Both the position numbers and the translations under genes were made by a program. This document shows positions 1-10,182 of a stretch of DNA of 64,000 bases, piece by piece. The notes below the pieces were generated by a model, which had not been told where the DNA came from, made no database searches, and saw nothing but the letters and a program-made list of their open reading frames with translations. Origin of the DNA: Haematobia irritans (lineage: Eukaryota > Arthropoda > Insecta > Diptera > Muscidae); the NCBI RefSeq assembly GCF_050003625.1, contig NC_134400.1, positions 48,349,096 to 48,413,095 on the forward strand. Direction: 5' to 3'. Numbering within the stretch: the stretch's first letter is position 1; each line of letters begins with the position of its first letter.

Positions 1-498
1 ATTAAAAAGTAGTCCACGAGGAGTTGACGGACACCATCAAATATAAAAGCGGGCATTAAGTTCGAGTTTTACAGCTAAAACAATTTAAAAAGTTTATTTT
101 CTTTAAAATGAATTATTAAAGAAAAATAAAAGGAATTTTAGAGCGATGGTGTTAAATGCTAGTAAAAAACTGTTCACTCCTAAATAAATTTATGTTTATA
201 TTATAAAATTATGTATGTATGTTTATACTCGACTCCACGTTCTTCTTTTGTTAGTTTTTGAATTCCTTCCAAATTTTAAAGTTTTGTACAAAAACAGTTT
301 TTTATTACAAGATTGTTATTTTTGCAATAAAAAATAATATTTTATCCAAAAATCATTCAATTTCGTTTATATCAAGCACTGTTACTGACTATAAATCTTT
401 AATAACGCACATTTCGATGTTTCATTTAAAAAAATTAATATAGTATAAATATAAATGTGTAAATTAAAAAAAAAAAAAAAAACAAAAAAAAATGTTCG

Positions 499-569
499 GT
501 CGGAGCAGGGATTGAACCCACGACCCTTTGCATGCAAGGCAGACATGCTAACCACTGCTCCACGTGGCA
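499..569 (-). other. tRNA-derived (SINE-like) module
   Basis: Read on the minus strand, this has a tRNA A box (GTGGAGCAGTGGTTAGCATG) and a B box (GGGTTCAATCCC) at tRNA-like spacing, followed by a run of T that could stop Pol III. The anticodon arm is not a clean seven-base loop and the module recurs inside a dispersed repeat, so I call it a SINE promoter region rather than a functional tRNA gene. Confidence 0.55.
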
Positions 570-685
570 AACAAATGTATGTTTCTGTTAAATAATGTTA
601 TGTTTGCATGGGCTCGTGGGCGCTGCAAACTATGCTATATAAATGTAACTTAAAACGATAATTATCTACTGGTGACTATAACAGC

Positions 686-757
686 TACGTAGCCCAGTGG
701 ATAGTGTGTTGGCTTACAAACTGTATGGTCCTCGGTTCGATTCTCCGTGCAGGCGAA
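686..757 (+). other. tRNA-derived (SINE-like) module, second type
   Basis: A plus-strand tRNA-like segment with an A-box-like block (TAGCCCAGTGGATAGTGTG) and a B-box-like block (GGTTCGATTCTCC). It is distinct from the module at 499-569 and opposite in direction. The same pair is found at 5657-5732 and 5829-5904, and a relative lies at about 3895-3965 on the minus strand. It is probably a Pol III promoter relic within a repeat. Confidence 0.5.
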
Positions 758-1000
758 AGGTAAAATTTATAAAAGTGAATAATTTCTTCAACATTATTTG
801 TATTACAGAGAAAGGTGCCAATAACTAAAAAATTTCGTGGAAGTGAAAATTACGAGTATGTTAGGGAATGAGCACAATCGTGTTTGGGAAAAATTCTTCC
901 AAGCACATAATATTTTTGGCTCAAAATGCTTCCAAACATATAATATGTTCACATAAAACAAACATATTAATGTTTCGGCAGTATGCAATAATATATGTGC

Positions 1001-1240
1001 TTCCTGCAAAATATGTTTGGAACATATGTTAAAGAAGCGATTTTTTTTGAGGGTGCACTGTTTTTCATATGTTCCGATATAAACAAAATGTGTTTCGGGC
1101 ACAATTTTTAAACACAATATATTTAAGTGCAAACATGTAATGTTCATAAACTAACAATAAATGTTTGGGACACATATGTTAATATGTTAGAATATATTAT
1201 GTTTGGGGCATGAATGTTTAATAAAAATAATATGTGTGAA
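1001..1240. repeat. ATATGTTTGG-rich repeat with a head-to-tail junction
   Basis: The segment is made of variants of ATATGTTTGG. Near 1036-1060 the end sequence seen in other copies (AAGCGATTTTTTT then GAGGGTG) runs straight into the start sequence of the same family (CTGTTTTTCATATG), so two units appear joined head to tail. Other members lie at 3346-4315, at 20357-20734 plus 26646-26738, and at 43325-43705. Confidence 0.55.
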
Positions 1241-1737
1241 TGTCAAATTTATATATTTATATATATAAATTTACAAATTTCGAGTAAACATATATATGTT
1301 GTGATATGTTATTCAGAGAGCGACAGAGAGAGAGAGTATAGATAATGAAATAGAGATGGAAACCGGGAGGGTTGACGAAAGATATCAACATAACACAGCG
1401 AGAGAATGAAAAGGAATAATATCTGTGAAGCCGCTTGTATGTTGTTTCGGAAAACTGCTTTATAATAAGGCCAAACATTTTATATGCTTAAGTCTAAATA
1501 TTATTTAATTTGAATATTAGAATGAGTATTCGGAGTAAAGAGATTAGACATTCGGAACCAAGAGAAGAATAGACATTTGAAAAAAACAGCATGTGTTTTC
1601 GCCTTGAGAGCAGCATTTTATGTATGTGTGGACATGTGTTTTGTTTATCATTTTGGCATTATGGGCAAAATTTTTTTCTTGGTTCGTTAAAATAAATCGG
1701 AACGTACGTAAGTCAAAATATTCAGGCAAAGGAAATT
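1241..1737. other. No gene seen
   Basis: AT-rich sequence with a (TA)-rich stretch near 1255-1275 and a short GA-rich run near 1315-1340. I see no coding region, RNA or recognisable transposon end here. Confidence 0.5.
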
Positions 1738-1905
1738 AAAACAAGTATACACGGCCGTAAGTTCGGCCAGGCCGAAGCTTATGTACCCTCCATCATGGAT
1801 TGCGTAGAAACTTCTACTGAAGACTGTCATCCACAATCGAATTACTTGGGTTGCGGTAACACTTGCCGATGGCAAGGTATCTTAAAACTTCCTAACACCG
1901 TAATA

Positions 1906-2837
1906 AAGGGTGATTTGTTAAGAGCTTGATAACTGTTTTTTAAAAAAAACGCATAAAATTTGCAAAATCTCATCGGTTCTTTATTTGAAACGTTAGATTG
2001 GTCCATGACATTTACTTTTTGAAGATAATTTCATTTAAATGTTGACCGCGGCTGCGTCTTAGGTGGTCCATTCGGAAAGTCCAATTTTGGGCAACTTTTT
2101 CGAGCATTTCGGCCGGAATAGCCCGAATTTCTTCGGAAATGTTGTCTTCCAAAGCTGGAATAGTTGCTGGCTTATTTCTGTAGACTTTAGACTTGACGTA
2201 GCCCCACAAAAAATAGTCTAAAGGCGTCAAATCACATGATCTTGGTGGCCAACTTACCGGTCCATTTCTTGAGATGAATTGTTCTCCGAAGTTTTCCCTC
2301 AAAATGGCCATAGAATCGCGAGCTGTGTGGCATGTAGCGCCATCTTGTTGAAACCACATGTCAACCAAGTTCAGTTCTTCCATTTTTGGCAACAAAAAGT
2401 TTGTTAGCATCGAACGATAGCGATCGCCATTCACCGTAACGTTGCGTCCAACAGCATCTTTGAAAAAATACGGTCCAATGATTCCACCAGCGTACAAACC
2501 ACACCAAACAGTGCATTTTTCGGGATGCATGGGCAGTTCTTGAACGGCTTCTGGTTGCTCTTCACTCCAAATGCGGCAATTTTGCTTATTTACGTAGCCA
2601 TTCAACCAGAAATGAGCGTCATCGCTGAACAAAATTTGTCGATAAAAAAGCGGATTTTCTGCCAACTTTTCTAGTAATAAAATTCAATGATTTGCAAGCG
2701 TTGTTCGTTAGTAAGTCTATTCATGATGAAATGTCAAAGCATACTGAGCATCTTTCTCTTTGACACCATGTCTGAAATCCCACGTGATCTGTCAAATACT
2801 AATGCATGAAAATCCTAACCTCAAAAGAATCACCCTT
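1906..2837 (-). mobile_element. DD41D Tc1/mariner-type transposon, internally deleted
   Basis: The element has ends AAGGGTGATT (left) and AATCACCCTT (right), and TA duplications at 1904-1905 and 2838-2839. Removing the element plus one TA restores CCGTAATATATACCAC, the sequence present in the inverted HINE copy near 9105-9120, so the boundaries are firm. The transposase is on the minus strand. The N-terminal codons survive near 2725-2675, but the segment between them and the catalytic domain is missing, so this copy cannot be autonomous. Confidence 0.85.
2012..2665 (-). pseudogene. Transposase catalytic domain, DD41D mariner-like
   Basis: The 217-codon frame holds a complete DDD catalytic core: FSDDAHFW near its start, WFQQDGATCH in the middle, and CDLTPLDYFLWG after it. 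I count 41 residues between the second and third aspartates, which fits DD41D (rosa-like) mariners rather than the DD34D of classical mariner. A remnant of the N-terminus lies just upstream (2675-2725), but the helix-turn-helix DNA-binding region expected between the two is gone. The ATG at 2665 is therefore an internal methionine. Without a DNA-binding domain the product is unlikely to transpose DNA. Confidence 0.85.
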
Positions 2838-2925
2838 TATATACCACATAGTCCATACGTGGTATATATTAAATTAAAAAGCCGATTAAATACGTATATA
2901 ATTAAGTTTAAAGTTTCTATAGAAA

Positions 2926-3120
2926 TAACATTTTGACAAAATAAAATGTTAACAACATTTTCTATAGAAGTAAAATTTGGAAAAAATTTTCTATAGAAAT
3001 AAAATTTGGAAAAAATTTGCTATAGAAATAAAATTTGGAAAAAATTTTCTATAGAAATAAAATTTGGAAAAAATTTTCTATAGAAATAAAATTTTGACAA
3101 TGTTTTCTATAAAAATACAA
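2926..3120. repeat. 29-bp AT-rich tandem array in HINE
   Basis: About six to seven units of a roughly 28-30-bp repeat built around the perfect palindrome TTTCTATAGAAA followed by AAAATTTTGAC-like spacers. The same array occupies the 3' half of most type A HINE copies in this window (for example 8830-9040, 14190-14765, 28430-28800, 39000-39400, 55470-55870 and 60500-60950). Confidence 0.8.
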
Positions 3121-3345
3121 TTTTGGTGGATTATTTTTGGCTCGAGTGGCAACCGATATGGACCAATTCTTGCGTGTTTGTTAGAGACCACAGTCTAACA
3201 CCATGTTCCACATTTCAACCGGATCGGATGAATTTTGCTCCTCCAAGAGGCTCCGGAGGACAAATCTGGGGATCGATTTATATGGGGGCTATATATAATT
3301 ATGGACCGATATGGACCAATTCTTGCACCGTTGTTAGAGATCACA

Positions 3346-4315
3346 CCCTCACAAAAAATCGCTTCTGTAACATATACTCCCAAACATATTTTGCTTCAAG
3401 CATATACATTTTTGGGTATTGCCCAAACATTTATATGTTTGATCTCTTCCCAATATATAATATGTTTGAAAGCATATTGGTCCAAACAATATATGTTTGG
3501 GTAGTCTAAGTTCCAAACATTTTGTATTTTTGCATCCAAATTCAATAATGTTGTCTTCCAAAAAACAATATGTTATTATGTGAACATATAATATGTTTGG
3601 AAGCATTTTGCACCCAAAAATATTATATGCTTAAAAAAAATTCTCCCAAACAATATTGTGCTCAAAATTTTATTTATTTATTTATATATTTACTATCATA
3701 ATGAATTACGAAAATAAACAGGTAATATAGGTGCTAACAACATAGGTTTTCGACCTGAATGCTCAAAATTCTGTTTCTGCCCAAATGTATATTCCCCCAC
3801 ATCTTTCTCACTTCCACGAGATTTTTTAGTTTTAGCACCTTTTTCTGTAATACAAACATTGTAGAAGAAATTATTCAATTGTATGATTTTTTTTATTTTA
3901 ATTTTACCTTTTGCCGGACGGGGATTCGAACAGCGGACCACACAGTTTATAAGGATCAAAGAAGTAGCTGATCAATTGCCCAAGGAAAAATAAAATGTTA
4001 ATTTTGTAATAACAAGCAACAACCACCAACTTAATTCAATATCGCTCCCTGTTAAATAGCGCTCCAAGCTACTAAACACATATATGTTTATAGGCTATTT
4101 CTAAATTAATATATGTTTGCATCCAAGCATATTATATTTACAAACATTTTATGTCCCAAACATAATATGTTCTAACATATTAACATATATGTCCCAAACA
4201 TGTTATGCTAGTTTATGAACATTATATGCTTGCACTCAAAAATATTGTGTTTAAAAATTTGTGTTCCAAACATATAATGTTTATAGCCAAACATATGAAA
4301 AACAGTCTTTTTCAT
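3346..4315 (-). repeat. AT-rich ATATGTTTGG-family repeat inserted in HINE
   Basis: It interrupts a 153-bp HINE repeat between GTTAGAGATCACA and TATACTAACACC. It starts ACCCTCACAAAAAATCGCTT, ends GAAAAACAGTCTTTTTCATC, and is filled with ATATGTTTGG variants. A tRNA-like module lies at about 3895-3965. No coding capacity is seen. Comparison with the copies at 43325-43705 and 20357-26738 supports these ends, but I could not fix a target duplication. Confidence 0.6.
3895..3965 (-). other. tRNA-like module inside the AT-rich repeat
   Basis: On the minus strand this matches the second tRNA-like type (compare 686-757), with a degenerate B box near CGGGGATTCGAAC. It is likely a decayed Pol III promoter. 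Confidence 0.4.
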
Positions 4316-5656
4316 CCGTGCATATACTAACACCACGTACCAAATTTCAATCGGATCGGAGGTCAAATCTGGGGATCGGTTTATAATGGGGCTATACATA
4401 ATTATGGACCGATGTGGATCAATTTTTGCACGGTTGTTAGAGACCATATACCAATACCATGTAACAAATTTCAGCCGGATCGGATGAAATTTGGTTCTCT
4501 TAGAGGCTCCGCAAGCCAAATCGGGGGATCGGTTTATATGGGGGCTATATGTAATTATGGACCAATTTCTGCATGGTTGTTAGAGACCATATACTAACAC
4601 TATGTACCAAATTTCAGCGAGATCGGATGAAATTTACTTCTCTTAGAGCAATCGCAAGCCAAATTTGGGGGTCCGTTTATATGGGGGCTATACGTAAAAA
4701 TGAACCGATATGGCCCATTTGCAATACCATCTGACCTACATCAATAACAACTACTTGTGCCAAGTTTTAAGTCGATAGCTTGTTTCGTTCGGAAGTTAGC
4801 GTGATTTCAACAGACGGACGGACGGACATGCTCAGATCGACTCAGAATTTCACCACGACCCAGAATATATATACTTTATGGTGTCTTAGAGCAATATTTC
4901 GATGTGTTACAAACAGAATGACAAAGTTAATATACCCCCATCCTATGGTGGAGGGTATAAAAACAGTGGAAAATATACAAAAATTACAAAGGGATCTTCA
5001 TAAAAATAACGAAAGGGCCCTATACTCTTTTTAGTGCTGGGACAGTAAAATGAAAAAAGGAAGAAATAGTGAAAAATTAAACAGTAAAATGTATAAAAAC
5101 AAAGTTTACTTCCTCTTTATTAATAAGTAGTCCAAGAGGAGTTGACAGACACCTTCAAATATAAAAGCGGGCAATAAGTTCGAGTTTTGCAGCTACAACA
5201 ATTGAAAAACTTTATTTCCTTTAAAATGAATTATTCATGAAAAGTAAAAGGCAAAACAGGGTCATTTTAGAGCGATAATGCCAACTTAATACCGGCCTTA
5301 AAGGTAAAGGTAAAAGTTTTAAATGCATTCAAAATGGTGTTAAATGCTAGTAAAATTAAAAAAAAAAAATATAAAATTATTTATGTATGTTTATACTCGA
5401 CTCCACGTTCTTCTTTTGTTAGAGTTTATGAATTAGTTCCAGAATTTCAAACTTTTATACCAAAAACAGTTTTTTGTTACAAAATTGTGATTTTTGCAAT
5501 AAAATAATAATGTTTTATCCAAAAGCTCAATCCAGTTCGTTTATATCAAGCACTGTTTCTGACGGTAAATCTTTAATAACCCACATTTCGAAGTTTCATT
5601 ATAAAAATTTAATATAGTATAAATATAAATGTGTAAATTAAAAAAATATTTTGGTG

Positions 5657-5732
5657 TTCGGTCGGAGCAGGAATTGAACCCACGACCCTTGGCATGCAAG
5701 GCAGATATGCTAACCACTGCTCCACGTGGTCA
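5657..5732 (-). other. tRNA-derived (SINE-like) module
   Basis: Second copy of the module at 499-569, with A box GTGGAGCAGTGGTTAGCAT and B box GGGTTCAATTCC on the minus strand. It lies in the duplicated AT-rich repeat and is therefore judged SINE-derived. Confidence 0.5.
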
Positions 5733-5828
5733 ACAAATGTATGTTTCTGTTAAATAATGGTGTTTGCATGGGCTCGTGGGCGCTGCAAACTTAACTTATA
5801 ACGATAATTTTCTACTGGTGGCTATAAC

Positions 5829-5904
5829 ACCTACGTAGCCCAGTGGATAGTGTGTTGGCTTACAAACTGTATGATCGTCGGTTCGATTCTCCGTCCAGGC
5901 GAAA
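5829..5904 (+). other. tRNA-derived (SINE-like) module, second type
   Basis: Second copy of the module at 686-757, with B-box-like GGTTCGATTCTCC. It is divergently arranged with the module at 5657-5732, as in copy 1. Confidence 0.45.
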
Positions 5905-6386
5905 GGTAAAATTTAAAAAAATTATAAAATTTCTTCAACATTATTTGTATTACCGAAAAGGATGCCACGAACTAAAATATTTCGTGGAAGTGAAAATTAT
6001 GCAAGGGAATGAGCACAATCTTCTTTGGGGAAAACTCTTCTAAGCATATAATATTGTTGGGCTCAAAATGCTTCCAAACATATCATTTGTTCACATAAAA
6101 TAAACATATTAATGTTTCGGCAGTATCCAATAATATAAGTGCTTTTTTAAAAATTGAAAGTTTTCCGAGTTTCATGAAATCTATAGGGAATTGTGGTCCC
6201 TAATTGCCAACTCGATACTTAATTATTTAATTTTGAAAATGTATATGCTTGAATCAGAATATGGGAGTATATATTAAATAAACGATTTATGGGGTGTACA
6301 GACGTAGGGACATGCAGGTAGACGAAAATCGCTAAATCAAATCAGAGTTTGATTCCATGCCACGGGTTGGGCTATATATAACTATA

Positions 6387-7510
6387 CCAGGGCGGTTCGG
6401 AAACTTCTTATCAATGAAAGAGAATAGTTAGTTTTTCAAAAATATTTTTATTTTTCAATATTATCTCCTGAATTTTCAATACACTTAGTCCAACGCTTTT
6501 CTAGCAATTCTATCCCTTGATTAAAATAGTTTTCCTCAAGGTCTTCAAAATAGTGGTTTACAACTGTAATTGCATCTTCATTTGAGGTAAAACGCTTGCC
6601 AGCAAGGATTTTTTTTTTTAGATTTGGGAAGAAGTAAAAGTCACTGGAAGTTAAATCAGGAGAATAAGGTGGGTTGTCAAGCAACTCGTTGATTTGAGCC
6701 ATTGTGAAAACACTCTTGTGCGCTGGTGCGTTGTCTTGATGAAAAATTATTATTTTGTGTTGTAAGCCAGCACGTTTTTCTCGAATTTCTACATTTAATT
6801 GATCCAAAAGGTTGCAATAGTACTCTGAATTTATTGTTTTACCCTTTTGCAGATAGTCAATCAATAAAATACCTTTGAAGTCCCAAAAAACCGTTGCCAT
6901 AACCTTACCAGCCGATTGAATTGTTTTTGCCTTCTTTGGGGCACTTCCTCCAGCTTGAGTCCATTGTTTGGATTGTTCTTTTGTCTCTGGAGTATATTGG
7001 TGGATCCATGTCTCATCAACAGTTATGAAACGACGCTTAAAATCCATTTTATTTCGCTTAAAACGATCCAAACAAGCTTGAGAAATGTTCATTCTTATGC
7101 GTTTTGGATCGACTGTTAACAAATGCGGCACCCATCTTGCAGAAAGCTTTTTCATCTGTAGTTTTTCATGCAAAATTAAATGGATTCGATCATTTGAGAT
7201 GCCCATGATATAAGCAATTTCACGCACTTTTATTCGTCGATCATTTAATACCATATCATGCACTTTGGCTACAATTTCTGTTGTTGTTGCTGTTTTTGGA
7301 CGTCCACTACATGGTTCATCTTCAATGCTTGTACGACCACGTTTAAATTCAGCAACCCAATTTTTTACTGTTGCATATGAAGGAGTTGTCAGATCGAAAC
7401 AAAATTTAACATGTGTTCATAACAGAGATGGAAGTTTCCAAAACATTTAACTTTTTTCTGTTTATACCGCGCTTTTTGTGCTAGGTTAAGAAGTTTCCGA
7501 ACTGCCTTCG
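6387..7510 (-). mobile_element. DD34D-type mariner (irritans-like), defective
   Basis: The ends are inverted repeats of about 24 bp (left GGCGGTTCGGAAACTTCTTA; right TAAGAAGTTTCCGAACTGCC), flanked by TA on the left and a mutated TG on the right. It lies inside a HINE repeat: the flanks TATATATAACTATA and GACCGATGTAGACC are continuous in other copies. The transposase is on the minus strand. Related fragments lie at 27229-31974 and 40229-40689. Confidence 0.85.
6448..7415 (-). pseudogene. Mariner transposase, N-terminally broken
   Basis: The minus-strand frame (271 codons from the internal ATG at 7263; open without an ATG to about 7415) covers the second helix-turn-helix and the catalytic domain: VDETWIHQYTPE, FHQDNAPAHKS and PYSPDLTSSDFYFF hold the three aspartates. 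I count only 30 residues between the second and third aspartates, against 34 in the related fragment at 40436-40714, because four residues after INEL are missing (an in-frame 12-bp loss). Upstream of about 7415 the frame meets a stop, so the true start is lost. Probably inactive. Confidence 0.85.
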
Positions 7511-7880
7511 TGGACCGATGTAGACCAATTTTGGCATGGTTGTTAGCGGCCGTATACTAACACCACGTTCCAAATTTCAACCGATCGGCTGAATTTTGCT
7601 CCTCCAAGAGGCTCCGGAGGTAAAATCTGGGGAACGGATTATATGGGGGCTATATATAATTATTGACCGATATGAACAAATTCCTGCATGGTTGTTAGAG
7701 ACCATATACTAACACCATGTACCAAATTTCAACCGAATCGGATGAAGTTTGCTCATCCATGAGGCTCCGGAGGTCAAATCTGGGGATCGATTTATATGAG
7801 GGGTATATATAATTACGGACCGATGTGGACCAATTTTTGCATGGTTGTTAGCAACCATATACTAACACTATGTACGTATA
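7511..7880 (-). mobile_element. HINE type A fragment (153-bp repeats)
   Basis: Two to three 153-bp units in minus-strand element orientation (TATATGGGGGCTATATATAA motif), continuing the HINE that the mariner at 6387-7510 entered. It ends at an inverted junction near 7870-7885. Confidence 0.65.
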
Positions 7881-9280
7881 GCCCCATATAAACCGACGTT
7901 CAGACTTGGTTTGCGGAGCCTCTTGGTTGAAATTTGGTACATGGTGTTAGTATATGGTCTCTAACAACCATGCAGAAATTGGTCCATATCGGTCCATAAT
8001 TACATATAGCCCTCATATAAACCGATCCCCCGATTTGGCTTGCGGAGCCTCTAAGAGAAGCAAATTTCATCCGATCCGGCTGAAATTAGGTACATGTTCT
8101 CTAATGACCATGCAGAAATTGGCCCACATCGGCCCATAATTATATATAAACCGATCCCCAGATTTGACCTCCGGAGCTTCTTAGAGGAGCAAAAGTCGTC
8201 CGATCCGATTGAAATTTGGTACGTGGTGTTAGTATATTGTATCTAACAACCATGCCAAAGTTGGTCCACATCGGTCCATAATTATATATAGCCCCCATAT
8301 AAGCCGATCCCCAGATTTGACCTCCAGAGCCTCTTAGAGGAGCAAAATTCATCCGAACCGGTTGAAATTGTGTACGTGGTGTTAGTATATGGTCTCTAAC
8401 AACTATGCAAGAATTGGTCTATATCGGTCCATAATTATATATAGCCCCCACGTAAATCGATCCCCAGATTTGTCCTCCGGAGCCTTTTGGAGGAGCAAAA
8501 TTCATCCGATCCGGTTGAAATTTGGAACATGGTGTTAGAATGTGGTCTCTAAGAAACACGTAAGAATTGGTCCCTATCGGTCCATAATTATATATAGCCC
8601 CCATATAAACCGTTCCCCAGATTTGACCTCCGGAGCCTCTTGGCGGAGCAAAATTCATCCGATCCGGTTGAAATTTGCAACGTGGTGTTAGTATAAGGCC
8701 GCTAATAACCATGCCAAAATTGGTCCGTATCGGTCTATAGTTATATATAGCCGATCCCCAATCACACAAAAATTGGTCCATATCGGTTCATAATCATGGT
8801 TGCCACTCGAGCCAAAAATAATCTACCAAAATTGTATTTTTATAGAAAACATTGTCAAAATTTATTTCTATAGAAAATTTTTTCCAAATTTTATTTCTAT
8901 AGAAATTTTTTTCCAAATTTTATTTCTATAGCAAATTTTTTCCAAATTTTATTTCTATATACATTTTTTTCCAAATTTTACTTCTATAGAAAATGTTGTT
9001 TAAATTTTATTTTGTCAAAATTTTATTTCTATAGAAACTATAAACTTAATTATATACGTATTTGATCGGCCTTTTTTAGTTTAATATATACCACGTATGG
9101 ACTATGTGGTATATATTACGGTGTTAGGAAGTTTTAAGATACCTTGCCATCGGCAAGTGTTACCGCAACCCAAGTAATTCTATTGTGGATGACAGTCTTC
9201 AGTAGAAGTTTCTACGCAATCCATGGTGGAGGGTACATAAGCTTCGGCCTGGCCGAACTTACGGCCGAATATACTTGTTT
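7881..9280 (+). mobile_element. HINE type A, 5'-truncated, inverted relative to its neighbour
   Basis: Starts within the 5' part of the element (TACGTATAGCCCCATATAAA), continues through five to six 153-bp units, then the 29-bp array at 8830-9040, then the complete 3' end (GGCCTGGCCGAACTTACGGC, ending TACTTGTT near 9280). The 5' hairpin and the GTCC core are absent. The uninterrupted stretch at 9105-9120 gives the empty site for the DD41D mariner at 1906-2837. Confidence 0.75.
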
Positions 9281-9736
9281 GGTTTCAAAGAGCTTAAAAA
9301 CAGAGTAAGTTTTAAAAAATGGTACAAATTATTGAAATTTTGTCGAAAACAAATTCAAAATCCATTCAAGAAATATTGCGAATTTTTCAAAATATTTTAA
9401 TTCAAACATTTCGGACAAGCGTTAGAATGCGTTAAAAATCATAAAAAAATTATAAAAATTATTTATTTGTCAAAATATGACATTTTTTAATTCACATCCA
9501 AAACACTGAATTTGAACCACAGAGTAAGAAGTGATGCAAAATCAGTGCAACGGCTGTTGAAATGGTGGACATCCTTCCTATGACAAGCCCGCTTTAAATT
9601 CATCGCTTCTGCGCCAACTACTACTTGCACTACTTCCGGATCCAAAAAAGAACATTTGCACTACATTTTTGGCGACGCTTTTTTACTGGGTATATAAATC
9701 ATTATCTTCCTTATCATATTAACGATATCATCATGT
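9281..9736. other. No gene seen
   Basis: AT-rich sequence between a HINE 3' end and the left terminus of the CACTA-like element. I see no coding region or known repeat. Confidence 0.5.
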
Positions 9737-10182
9737 CCCTACGGGAAATTGGTGCAAATTGCCACTGACGGACCTATCACAGGACTGGTACCTAGGCACC
9801 ACTTTATGGAAATTTTTAAATATGCTTATATTTTAATAAATTCTCCACTTTCATGATATAAAAATCATATTGGAACTACACATTTGCTGTAATACATTAT
9901 TAGAATTATACATATCGATTAACATATTGCAAAACATTTTTGTTCTGGTGACGCTTCGCTTGCTCAAAACGAACGGCGTAATTATTTGATGTGTGTAGCA
10001 TTGATGTGTGAAATGAAATTAACAGTTACCTGACCATTGGAATTCAATTATAATAGCAAATGAAAAGTAACAAATAAAGTAATTTCGTTGTTCCTCGCGT
10101 TGAATGAGAGTTCGTTTAATATTTGAGAAGTGTTGTAAAAAATATTCATATAAATTTGGTTTGTGGTCTGGAAAACATAAAC

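Larger units (their letters stand above)
1..1000. repeat. AT-rich repeat, copy 1 (pairs with 5117-6146)
   Basis: Bases 1-1000 repeat, with small indels, the stretch 5117-6146 in the same orientation. Both start with a block reading AGTAGTCCA(C/A)GAGGAGTTGA, carry a minus-strand tRNA-like module, then a plus-strand tRNA-like module, then ATATGTTTGG-type motifs. No convincing protein is encoded; the short ORFs here are AT-rich noise. It could be a non-autonomous transposon or a compound of two SINE-like units, and I do not recognise the family. Confidence 0.6.
1739..4959 (-). mobile_element. HINE (INE-1/DINE-1-like), type A, interrupted twice
   Basis: A minus-strand element. Its 5' end is the imperfect hairpin at 4931-4959 (TATACCCTCCACCAT on the minus strand), followed by the core with ACGGACGG repeats near 4796-4825, then 153-bp tandem repeats (4320-4760 and 3160-3345), then a 29-bp array (about 2926-3120). 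The 3' end near 1739 has the palindrome TTCGGCCTGGCCGAA and ends TACTTGTT. A DD41D mariner (1906-2837) and an AT-rich repeat (3346-4315) are inserted in it. It encodes nothing itself; such elements depend on proteins of autonomous Helentrons. The INE-1-like call rests on the terminal structure and the GTCY core. Confidence 0.75.
5117..6146. repeat. AT-rich repeat, copy 2 (pairs with 1-1000)
   Basis: Direct-orientation copy of the repeat at the window start, about 5.1 kb away, with the same order: AGTAGTCCAAGAGGAGTTGA block, minus-strand tRNA-like module, plus-strand tRNA-like module, ATATGTTTGG motifs. Similarity to copy 1 fades near 6146. No protein is evident. Confidence 0.6.

Noticed and set aside
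499..569. Functional tRNA genes at the tRNA-like segments
   Set aside because: The cloverleaf is imperfect, the segments recur within dispersed repeats, and the one at 61495 carries a LINE-like tail, so they are SINE-type derivatives.
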